From: Proteobacteria bacterium SG_bin6
Lineage (GTDB): Bacteria > Pseudomonadota > Alphaproteobacteria > Sphingomonadales > Sphingomonadaceae
Assembly (NCBI GenBank): GCA_002083435.1
Contig: LWDJ01000048.1
Location: 1-30,682 of the forward strand
Reading direction: 5' to 3'
Length of the DNA stretch: 30,682 nt
A model generated the notes under the pieces. The model did no database searches and had not been told where the DNA came from. It worked only from the letters and a program-made list of their open reading frames with translations. Positions 7,179 through 14,603 of this stretch are shown in pieces. A program made the position numbers and the translations under genes. Numbering within the stretch: position 1 is the first letter of the stretch; the number at the start of each line of letters is the position of its first letter.

Positions 7179-8255
7179 ATGAGCCCTCATATGGTTGATG
7201 CACCCATAACAGCATCGCTTGATGCACCGCAACACGGGCCCCGGCCACTGCCGCTGTTTCTTGAAATGCTGCGCCGCGAGACCGAGGCCGCGCCGGAGCG
7301 TCGCGCCGCGGCTTTGGCGGGCTTGGCGGCTTACCAGCGGGCGCCGCGCTTGCCCGCCCCCCCGTTGCCGCCACCGGTCGCGCACGCCGGTCGCGCGGTG
7401 CTGCGCGATTATGGCGGCGCGGGGACTCCAATCGTTTTCGTGCCCTCGCTGATCAACCCGCCCTACATCCTTGACCTCGGCGAAGAGACCGCGCTGCTGC
7501 GTTGGCTGGCGGGCGAGGGGTATCGGGTGCTGCTGGTCGACTGGGGCAGCCCCACGCCCGGCGAACCGACCGACATCGCCGGTCATGTCACCCAGCTGCT
7601 GCTGCCGCTGATCGGCGCGCTAGGCACGCCGCCTGTGCTCGCGGGCTACTGCCTGGGCGGGACGATGGCGGCGGCGGCGGCGTGCCTCGTGCCGGTGCGC
7701 GGCCTCGCGCTGATCGCCGCCCCCTGGCGCTTTCACGGCTTTCCGGCGCCGGCCCGCGCGCGGATCGCCGGACTATGGGCGGAGGCCGAGTCGCTCTGCG
7801 TGCGGCTGGGGCTGGTGCCGATGGAGGTGCTGCAGGCGGGCTTCTGGCGGCTCGACCCGGCGCGAACCATCGCCAAATATGAGCGGCTCGCGACGCTCGA
7901 CCCAACCAGCCCCGCCGCCGCCGCCTTCATCGCGCTCGAGGATTGGGCGAATGGTGGCGCGCCGTTGCCCTATGCCGCCGGCGCCGAGCTGTTCGCGTTT
8001 TTCGAGCGAGACGATCCCGGCGCCGGGCGCTGGCGCGTGGCGGGGCGGGCGGTCGATCCGCACGCGCTATCGGTGCCCCGGATCGACTTTGTCTCGACGA
8101 CCGACCGCATCGTCCCCGCCGCCTCCGCCGCGGGTTTCTTTGCGCGCCATGAATCCCGCGCCGGACATGTCGGAATGGTGGTCGGCTCGGGGCGCCATGC
8201 CGCTTTGTGGCATCCGCTGCGCGATTGGTTGGCGCGGATCGCCGAACTGCCCTAA
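7179..8255 (+). CDS. PHA-synthase-like alpha/beta hydrolase (short, class III-like)
   Basis: A 358-residue alpha/beta-hydrolase with the PHA-synthase form of the nucleophile elbow, G-Y-C-L-G-G, placing a cysteine (C158) where lipases have serine. The rest of the triad is visible as aspartate in S-T-T-D-R-I-V-P and histidine in A-G-H-V-G-M-V-V-G near the C-terminus. The length fits the class III catalytic subunit PhaC (about 355) rather than class I (about 580), yet no phaE partner is in the window. It may be a true synthase, a granule-associated hydrolase or a depolymerase-like relative. ATG 7179 and ATG 7191 are both possible; neither has a good ribosome binding site. The thiolase gene follows after 37 bases on the same strand, and together with phaR this forms a PHA locus. 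Confidence 0.8.
   Translation: MSPHMVDAPITASLDAPQHGPRPLPLFLEMLRRETEAAPERRAAALAGLAAYQRAPRLPAPPLPPPVAHAGRAVLRDYGGAGTPIVFVPSLINPPYILDLGEETALLRWLAGEGYRVLLVDWGSPTPGEPTDIAGHVTQLLLPLIGALGTPPVLAGYCLGGTMAAAAACLVPVRGLALIAAPWRFHGFPAPARARIAGLWAEAESLCVRLGLVPMEVLQAGFWRLDPARTIAKYERLATLDPTSPAAAAFIALEDWANGGAPLPYAAGAELFAFFERDDPGAGRWRVAGRAVDPHALSVPRIDFVSTTDRIVPAASAAGFFARHESRAGHVGMVVGSGRHAALWHPLRDWLARIAELP
7195..7228. promoter_or_regulatory. Candidate PhaR operator between phaR and the PHA-synthase-like gene
   Basis: TTGATGCACC occurs twice in direct orientation, 24 bases apart (7195-7204 and 7219-7228). The second copy forms an inverted repeat with GCATC at 7212-7216 (GCATC, GCTT, GATGC). PhaR proteins of related bacteria bind TGC/GCA-rich repeats, and the site lies at the start of the divergent gene. 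Assignment to PhaR is inference. If ATG 7179 or 7191 is used, the site is inside the coding region. Confidence 0.3.
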
Positions 8256-8292
8256 ACCCTGCCGTCAGACTCAACCATCGGAGCGTTCGACC

Positions 8293-9465
8293 ATGACCGA
8301 GATCGTGATTTCCGCCGCCAAGCGTACCCCCGTCGGCAGCTTCAACGGCGCCTTTGCGACCGTCCCCGCGCACGAGCTCGGCCGCGTCGCGATCGAGGCC
8401 GCGCTTGCCGAGGCGGGCGTCGCCGGCGCGGACGTGAGCGAGGTGATCATGGGCCAGGTGCTCACCGCCGCGCAAGGGCAGAACCCCGCGCGCCAGGCGT
8501 CGCTCAACGCCGGCATCCCCAAGGAAGTGCCCGCCTGGGGGGTAAACCAGGTGTGTGGATCGGGGTTGCGCGCAGTTGCCCTCGGCTACCAATCGCTGAT
8601 GAACGGCGATGCGACGATCATCGTCGCGGGCGGGCAGGAGAATATGACGCTCAGCCCCCACGCCCAATATCTGCGCGCCGGGCAGAAGATGGGCGACCTG
8701 CAGCTGATCGACACGATGCTGAAGGACGGGCTGATCGACGTGTTCAACGGCTATCACATGGGGATCACCGCCGAGAATCTCGCCGAGCGCTACCAGATCA
8801 CCCGCGACGACCAGGATGCCTATGCCGTCGCCAGCCAGAATAAGGCGGAAGCGGCGCGGGCTGCGGGCAAGTTCCAGGGCCAAATCGCCCCCGTCACCGT
8901 GAAGGGCCGCAAGGGCGACACGGTGATCGACGCGGACGAGTATATCCGCGCCGGAGCGACGGTGGCTGGCGTGCAGGGCCTGAAGCCTGCGTTCAAGAAG
9001 GATGGCACCGTCACCGCCGCGAACGCGAGCGGCATCAACGACGGCGCCGCCGCTTTGGTGCTGACGACGCGAGAGGAAGCTGAAAAGCGCGGAATGCCGG
9101 TGCTGGCGCGGATCGCCAGCTGGGCCTCGGCGGGGGTCGATCCCGCCTATATGGGCATCGGCCCGGTGCCCTCGGTCAAGCGCGCGCTGGAAAAGGCGGG
9201 CTGGTCGATCGACGAGCTCGACCTGATCGAGTCGAACGAAGCCTTCGCCGCGCAATGTATGTCGGTGAACAAGGAGCTGGGCTGGGATCTGGAGAAGGTA
9301 AACGTCAACGGCGGCGCGATCGCGATCGGCCATCCGATCGGTGCTTCGGGCGCGCGCCTGCTGACGACATTGCTCCACGAAATGGCGGCGCGCGATGTGA
9401 AGAAGGGCTTGGCGACGCTGTGCATCGGTGGCGGCATGGGCATCGCGTTGTGCGTTGAGCGGTAA
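8293..9465 (+). CDS. phaA: Acetyl-CoA acetyltransferase (thiolase, PhaA/AtoB type)
   Basis: A 390-residue biosynthetic-type thiolase condensing two acetyl-CoA to acetoacetyl-CoA, the first step of PHB synthesis. It can also run in the degradative direction. The acyl-accepting cysteine is C88 in N-Q-V-C-G-S-G. The C-terminal signatures N-V-N-G-G-A-I-A-I-G-H-P-I-G-A-S-G (active-site histidine) and C-I-G-G-G-M-G (second catalytic cysteine) are intact. Length is exactly normal for tetrameric biosynthetic thiolases. The ATG at 8293 is preceded by GGAG at moderate distance. It lies 37 bases behind the PHA-synthase-like gene, probably in one transcript, and is followed by a strong terminator. Use of the symbol phaA rather than atoB rests on that neighbourhood; no phaB reductase is present here. 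Confidence 0.95.
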   Translation: MTEIVISAAKRTPVGSFNGAFATVPAHELGRVAIEAALAEAGVAGADVSEVIMGQVLTAAQGQNPARQASLNAGIPKEVPAWGVNQVCGSGLRAVALGYQSLMNGDATIIVAGGQENMTLSPHAQYLRAGQKMGDLQLIDTMLKDGLIDVFNGYHMGITAENLAERYQITRDDQDAYAVASQNKAEAARAAGKFQGQIAPVTVKGRKGDTVIDADEYIRAGATVAGVQGLKPAFKKDGTVTAANASGINDGAAALVLTTREEAEKRGMPVLARIASWASAGVDPAYMGIGPVPSVKRALEKAGWSIDELDLIESNEAFAAQCMSVNKELGWDLEKVNVNGGAIAIGHPIGASGARLLTTLLHEMAARDVKKGLATLCIGGGMGIALCVER

Positions 9466-9491
9466 CGCTTCGAGAACACTACGCTTTTTCG

Positions 9492-9527
9492 AGCGGCGCC
9501 CGGAAGCTCCGGGCGCCGCTTTCATTT
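9492..9527 (+). terminator. Intrinsic terminator after the thiolase gene
   Basis: Thirteen perfectly paired bases (9492-9504 with 9508-9520, loop AGC) are followed by TTCATTT. It ends the PHA transcript 27 bases after the thiolase stop codon. Confidence 0.9.
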
Positions 9528-9548
9528 ATCAAAGTCATGCCGCGTTCA

Positions 9549-9566
9549 TGTTGCAGTGCTGCAACA
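9549..9566. promoter_or_regulatory. 18-bp perfect palindrome upstream of the TonB-dependent receptor
   Basis: TGTTGCAG (9549-9556) and CTGCAACA (9559-9566) are exact inverted repeats around TG. Palindromes of this size 130 bases before a start codon usually bind a dimeric regulator. The TGC/GCA content recalls PhaR sites, but a regulator of the receptor is equally possible. A second small inverted repeat, CGCTTG (9611-9616) with CAAGCG (9622-9627), lies between it and the gene. Confidence 0.55.
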
Positions 9567-9695
9567 GTTTGCACTCTTTGTGCCCGCGAATGTGGCCGAA
9601 CCCCAATTATCGCTTGTTTGCCAAGCGAAATTAGATTGTTTTGCAACGCGAACCCTTGGGGAAAAGGGTCATACGAAAACAATGGGGGTCCCTGG

Positions 9696-12600
9696 ATGAA
9701 ACTTTCTAAGCTGTTGGCCGCCACCGCTTTGGCAGGGGTCTTCTCCGCGTTGCCCCAGATTGCCTGGGCGCAGCAGGGTTCGGCGCCGAAGTCGGCGGCC
9801 GAAAAGAAGGCTGAAAAGGCTGAGAAGCCGGTCGATCCCGACCAGGATGAAACCAAGGACGTGCTCGTCACCGGATCGCGCATTCCGCGGCCCGCGTTTG
9901 AGGGTACTATCCCGGGGGTGACGATTTCGGCGGAGCAGCTTGAGGCGCGGTCGTTCACCAACATTCTCGACGCGTTGAACGACGTGCCGCTGGTTGGGCC
10001 GGGCGCAAGCCCTTTCGGGACCAACGGGGGTCAGCCCGCGAGCCTTGGCGCGTCGTTCGTCGACTTGCTTGACCTTGGCACGCCGCGAACCCTAACTCTG
10101 GTCAATGGTCGCCGTTTTGTGTCGGGTAACGCGGCATCGCTGTTCGTCGCGGGCAACGCTACTGGTGGCCAGGTCGACCTCAATGCGATTCCGACAGCTC
10201 TGGTTGAGCGTACTGACATTCTAACCGTAGGCGGCGCGGTCGCTTACGGCTCGGATGCGATCGCCGGCGTCGTCAACTTGATCCTCAAGGACAATTTCAA
10301 GGGTATCAGGGTTGGCGCGCTCTCGGGCGTAAACCAGCCTGGTGATGGACAAAATTACCGCCTAAACGCGGCCGTCGGCAAGAATTTCGCTGCTGGGCGC
10401 GGCAATATCGCGGCATCATTCGAATATGTTCGCGACGAAGCGCTTTATGGCGACCAGCGCCCGAACATCGCCGCGAACTTCATCGCGCCCACCTCATTCC
10501 GCAATGGTTCGGTTCGCAATGGTGCGTTCGTGCCTGGCTTTGATCTGGCCGCCAATGCCGGCGCCTTCCTCCCGGCGGCGTCGGACTTGGTGCCGAACAA
10601 CATCGCCGGCCGGGGTTATCGCGGTGGTTCGATCATCGTTTCGGATGCCGGGGCCATTTTCGAGGCCAATGCCAATATCCGCAACTTCCTGCCGGCGGGC
10701 TTCCAGGGCATCGCGACCACCGACCCGCAAAGCCCGACGCTCTCGCCGAGCTTCCGTCCGCAGGTGCTGATCAACCAGGCAGGTAATACCAACCTGGTCC
10801 CCGGCACGCCAATCGCGGTCGGTACGGCCGGTTGCAGCCTCACGCTCGCGACGTTCTGCCGCTTCGCGCCGCAAACGCTGCCGGGTGCCAACGCGGCCCA
10901 GCAGACCCAGTTCGCGCAAGCGATCATCACGCGTTATGCGCCGACCTTCGCCGCTCAGGGCACCCAGGCGCAGCGCAACGCGCTCGCGCTCCAGTTGCTT
11001 CAGGCGAATACCCCAACGCCGCGTGAGTATCTGGCCGCCAACCCCAATACGAACATCAACGCGTTCATCGGTTCGTTCATCCCGAATTTCCTGGATGTCG
11101 CCAACCCGGACGCGGCGACCGCCGCCTTCCTGCCGCGCATTGCTGTACCGCTGCAGTTCAACGCGGCGGGCCAGATCGTGCCGATCACGTCGGCGATCCT
11201 CAGCGACCCCACCGACACGCCTAGCACGACCGGCGGCGCGGTAACGCCCGACGGCTATAACCCGGCGCGCTTCACGGCGCTGCGCGTTCAACAAGATCGC
11301 TATATCGCGAACGTCATCGGGCACTTCGACATTTTCGATAATCTTCGGTTCTATACCGAAAACCTGTACGCCCGGATTGACAGCTACGCGCCTCGCGCGG
11401 GAGCCAGCGCCAATACCATTGGCTCGGCGACTTCGGAGAATCCGGCTCTCGTCCTTCGCTTGTCGAACCCGTTCCTGACCGAGGCGAACCGCAACATTCT
11501 TCGCGCGGCAGGAGTAACCGATCAGTTCGTGATCTCGCGTACCAACCAGGACATTCAGGGCGAAAATCCCTCTTTCGTGACCAACGAAACGCTACGGCTC
11601 GTCAATGGGCTGAAGGGCAGTTTCAACGTTTTCGGGCGCAAGCTGAATTACGATATGTCGTTGACCTATGGCTTGGCCACGCTGCGCGGGTCGAGCTTCC
11701 AGATCAAGGATATCGAATACGCCCTCGCGCTGGATGCGGTGACCGGCCCTAACGGCCAGCCGATTTGCCGCGCCCAGATCACGCCGGGTATAGTTGGCAC
11801 CACGCCCCCCGGTGTGGTCGGTCTTGAAGTGGTTCGCGAGCCTGGACCGGACGGTGTGTTGGTCGAGCGTACGATCCGCCGTACCGTCACTCAGGCGCAG
11901 GTGAATGCCTGCCAGCCGCTCAACGTGTTCGGGTTCAACCAAATGTCGCAAGCGTCCAAGGATTATGTCCTTGCGCGCACCGGTTTCCGTAACATCTCAG
12001 AGCAATATTTCGCGCAGGGCTCGGTCAACGGTACGATCTTCGATCTGCCGGCCGGTCCGTTCGCGTTCGCGGCCGTGGGCGAGTATCGTCGTGATCGGTT
12101 GGCATATGCCGCCGACGAGCTGTCTCGCACGGGCGCAACTCGCACGGCTGCGCTGGCATCGACCACCGGCTTCACCGAAACCTATGAAACCGGCGTCGAA
12201 GTCCGCATCCCTGTGTTCGGCAAGGACTTCACTTTGCCGTTCCTCCAGAATCTCGAACTCAATCCGGGCGTCCGTTTCGTGCGGCAAGACGGGCAGGGCG
12301 ATGTCGTGCGGCTGCTCAACGGTCAGCTCGCGACCAACCGCGCCAATGGGAGCTGGAACACCATTTACACCTTGGGCGGCACCTGGCGCCCGGTGAAGGA
12401 CGTCCTCGTCCGCGGCAATTTCACCCGCTCGATCCGCCAGCCCTCCGTCGTCGAACTGTTCCTCGGCGGTCAGCCCGCCTTCACGGGTGTGACCGATCCG
12501 TGCTCGCCCGCGAACATTACCGGTGGTGTGAACCCCAATGTCCGCCGTGCGAACTGTCAGCAGGCGGTCATCAACGCGGGTCTCGCCACCGACACGGCGG

Positions 12601-13496
12601 GTGCGACGGCCTTCCTGGCGAATTATGTGCCCTCGGGCGCGGGCATTCAGGGCAATTTTACCGGCTCGCCGGGGTTGCTGCCGGAAAAGGGTACGAGCTG
12701 GACCGTGGGCGGCGTGATTTCTCCGCGCTTCATTCCCGGGCTGACCGCTTCGGCTGACTATATCAACGTTGAGGTGGCCAACCAGGTTATCCCGACAACG
12801 ATCGCCACCGCGCTCCAGGTTTGCTACGACAGCACGACCTTTCCGAACACATCCGGGCAAGTCGGCGTGAATGTGTGCGACTTTTTCAACCGCATCCCGG
12901 CCGGGCGTGACCGGCAGTTCGAGGTCGACAACGGCTTCAATTCGGGCTTTATCAACCTCGGCGGCATTCGTGTCCAGGCGGTCAATGCGACACTTCAGTA
13001 CGACATGCCGATCGACAAATGGCTGAAGAACCCGAAACTCGGCAAGCTGAACTTCTATGGTAACCTTTACCACCTGATCAGCTATCTCAACAGCCCGACC
13101 GGTACCTTCACCGACGGTCAGCAAACCGCTGGTTCCTTCGGACGTCCGCAGTTCGAACTGCAACTGCGCGGGCGATATGAGAACCAGGGGTTCTTCTGGC
13201 AGTGGGTCTGGAACTGGCAGAGCCGGACGCGGCTTTTCTCCGCGGGCGCTCCCGTGCCCGGCACGCAGACCGCCAACGAAGTGCAGGATTTGTTGATCGT
13301 TCCTGCCTTTGGTACGCACAGCACAACGATGGGCATGTTTATCGATGGCCAGCGCCGGTTCAGCCTGCAGCTGACGATCAACAACGTGTTCGATACGCAA
13401 TATGTCGGCGGCCTACCCCAAGCTTACGCGTTGGGCGGCAGCAACATCGACAATTTCGGTCGTCGTTTCCTGTTCTCGACCAATATCCGCTTCTAA
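9696..13496 (+). CDS. TonB-dependent outer-membrane receptor, unusually long
   Basis: A 1266-residue outer-membrane receptor. A Sec signal peptide (residues 1-25, cleavage after A-W-A) is followed by a Lys/Ala/Glu-rich linker (about 30-48). A TonB-box-like D-V-L-V-T-G-S-R-I lies at 55-63, then the plug domain (about 65-200, with L-V-N-G-R-R-F and the plug end A-Y-G-S-D-A-I-A-G-V-V-N-L). The beta-barrel ends in an aromatic terminus (N-I-R-F), as outer-membrane proteins require. A long region at about 270-540 looks like enlarged extracellular loops, with a close cysteine pair near 380 and 388; another pair lies near 935 and 954. The substrate is unknown; sphingomonads use such receptors for iron chelates, vitamins, sugars and other large molecules. 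Codon third positions look richer in A/T than in neighbouring genes. It stands alone, framed by terminators. Confidence 0.93.
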   Translation: MKLSKLLAATALAGVFSALPQIAWAQQGSAPKSAAEKKAEKAEKPVDPDQDETKDVLVTGSRIPRPAFEGTIPGVTISAEQLEARSFTNILDALNDVPLVGPGASPFGTNGGQPASLGASFVDLLDLGTPRTLTLVNGRRFVSGNAASLFVAGNATGGQVDLNAIPTALVERTDILTVGGAVAYGSDAIAGVVNLILKDNFKGIRVGALSGVNQPGDGQNYRLNAAVGKNFAAGRGNIAASFEYVRDEALYGDQRPNIAANFIAPTSFRNGSVRNGAFVPGFDLAANAGAFLPAASDLVPNNIAGRGYRGGSIIVSDAGAIFEANANIRNFLPAGFQGIATTDPQSPTLSPSFRPQVLINQAGNTNLVPGTPIAVGTAGCSLTLATFCRFAPQTLPGANAAQQTQFAQAIITRYAPTFAAQGTQAQRNALALQLLQANTPTPREYLAANPNTNINAFIGSFIPNFLDVANPDAATAAFLPRIAVPLQFNAAGQIVPITSAILSDPTDTPSTTGGAVTPDGYNPARFTALRVQQDRYIANVIGHFDIFDNLRFYTENLYARIDSYAPRAGASANTIGSATSENPALVLRLSNPFLTEANRNILRAAGVTDQFVISRTNQDIQGENPSFVTNETLRLVNGLKGSFNVFGRKLNYDMSLTYGLATLRGSSFQIKDIEYALALDAVTGPNGQPICRAQITPGIVGTTPPGVVGLEVVREPGPDGVLVERTIRRTVTQAQVNACQPLNVFGFNQMSQASKDYVLARTGFRNISEQYFAQGSVNGTIFDLPAGPFAFAAVGEYRRDRLAYAADELSRTGATRTAALASTTGFTETYETGVEVRIPVFGKDFTLPFLQNLELNPGVRFVRQDGQGDVVRLLNGQLATNRANGSWNTIYTLGGTWRPVKDVLVRGNFTRSIRQPSVVELFLGGQPAFTGVTDPCSPANITGGVNPNVRRANCQQAVINAGLATDTAGATAFLANYVPSGAGIQGNFTGSPGLLPEKGTSWTVGGVISPRFIPGLTASADYINVEVANQVIPTTIATALQVCYDSTTFPNTSGQVGVNVCDFFNRIPAGRDRQFEVDNGFNSGFINLGGIRVQAVNATLQYDMPIDKWLKNPKLGKLNFYGNLYHLISYLNSPTGTFTDGQQTAGSFGRPQFELQLRGRYENQGFFWQWVWNWQSRTRLFSAGAPVPGTQTANEVQDLLIVPAFGTHSTTMGMFIDGQRRFSLQLTINNVFDTQYVGGLPQAYALGGSNIDNFGRRFLFSTNIRF

Positions 13497-13517
13497 GCGG
13501 GCTATTAAGACTGGCGA

Positions 13518-13547
13518 GGCCCCTTGCGCGAGCAGGGGGCCTTTTTT
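13518..13547 (+). terminator. Intrinsic terminator after the receptor gene
   Basis: GGCCCCTTGC (13518-13527) pairs with GCAGGGGGCC (13532-13541), one pair being G-T, and six T follow at once. The last T (13547) is also the first base of the alr stop codon read on the other strand, so the two convergent genes share this element. Confidence 0.9.
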
Positions 13548-14569
13548 CACCCCCAAACCCGCTCGAACCGCGCCCCAAGCCCGGTGAGCAGCTCATATTG
13601 CGAGCGCCCGCTGGCCGCAGCGAGTTCGGGCAGGTCGAAATCGAAGCGGACCCAGTCGCCCGCGCGCAGATCGGGCGCCGCGCGCAGATCGAGCGCGATC
13701 AGGTCCATCGAGACGCGGCCGATCACCGGCAATATGGCGCTTCCGGCGAAGGCGCGCCCGACATTGCCCAACGCCCGCGGATAGCCATCCGCGTAGCCGA
13801 GATTGGCGATGCCGACCGGCATGTCCTCGGCGGCGCGATAAATGGCGTTATATCCGATCGCGCCGCCCGCGCGGAGCAGGCGACGTTGGAGCAACTCCGC
13901 CTCGGGATGAGCGACGGGACGGATCAACCGGCCGAACTCCGCGCAAGGTATCCCGCCGTAAAGCGCGAGGCCCGGGCGGACGAGGTCGAACGCAAAGCCC
14001 GGCCCCAGCGCGATGCCGGCCGAATTGGCGAGGCTGTAGCGTTCGGCCGGTAACGCCCCGGTGATCGCGGCGAAGGCAGCGCGCTGCGCTTCGTTGTCGG
14101 CGACATCTTCATCGGCGCGAGCGAGGTGGCTCATCAGCGTCGCGATCTCAAGCCCCGCCGCCGCGTCCAGTGCGTCTCGGTCGAGGCCCAGCCGGTTGAT
14201 GCCGGTGTCGACCATCACGTCGCACGGCCCGCCGCCGCTCGCCCGCCACCGACCAATCTGCTCGGGCGAATTGAGCACCGGCCGGGCGAAGGGCAGCGCT
14301 CGCGCGAGCGGCAGGTCACCTTCCCGCACGCCGTGGAGCACCGATACCGCTAGGCCGAGCGGGGCGAGCTCGGCAGCTTCGGCCCAAGTCGCAACGAAGA
14401 AGTCGCGGCACCCCGCCTCGGCCAGCACCCGCGCGACGCCAAGCGCGCCCAGGCCGTAGCCATCCGCCTTCACCGCCGCGCCGCACGCCGTACCGGCCAT
14501 CGCGGCGAGCGCGCGCCAATTGTGCTGAAGCGCGGCGCGATCGAGCGCCAGTCGGAGCGGTGCGGTCAT
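13547..14569 (-). CDS. alr: Alanine racemase
   Basis: A 340-residue PLP enzyme interconverting L- and D-alanine for peptidoglycan. The PLP-binding lysine is K34 in A-V-K-A-D-G-Y-G-L-G. The second catalytic base is Y259 in L-G-Y-A-D-G-Y-P-R. The conserved L-M-S-H-L-A-R-A-D (146-153) and the phosphate-binding N-S-A-G segment near 182-185 are present, followed by the C-terminal beta domain with V-S-M-D-L. It is somewhat shorter than the 355-380 residues common in the family, mainly from compact loops. It lies 34 bases downstream of an MFS transporter on the same strand and may be co-transcribed. Whether it is the biosynthetic (Alr) or the catabolic (DadX) enzyme cannot be told from sequence; there is no dadA neighbour, which favours the biosynthetic role. 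Confidence 0.93.
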   Translation of the reverse strand: MTAPLRLALDRAALQHNWRALAAMAGTACGAAVKADGYGLGALGVARVLAEAGCRDFFVATWAEAAELAPLGLAVSVLHGVREGDLPLARALPFARPVLNSPEQIGRWRASGGGPCDVMVDTGINRLGLDRDALDAAAGLEIATLMSHLARADEDVADNEAQRAAFAAITGALPAERYSLANSAGIALGPGFAFDLVRPGLALYGGIPCAEFGRLIRPVAHPEAELLQRRLLRAGGAIGYNAIYRAAEDMPVGIANLGYADGYPRALGNVGRAFAGSAILPVIGRVSMDLIALDLRAAPDLRAGDWVRFDFDLPELAAASGRSQYELLTGLGARFERVWG

Positions 14570-14603
14570 CGCCTTCAGCGTTACCCGGCGCCCAAGCGCG
14601 GCG

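Noticed and set aside
7927..9525. Minus-strand open frame of about 530 codons opposite the thiolase
   Set aside because: The thiolase is unmistakable on the plus strand; the antisense product is His/Arg/Ala-rich without recognisable motifs.
9618..9623. TTGCCA as a -35 box of the receptor gene
   Set aside because: No acceptable -10 hexamer lies 16-18 bases downstream; the bases are part of a small inverted repeat instead.
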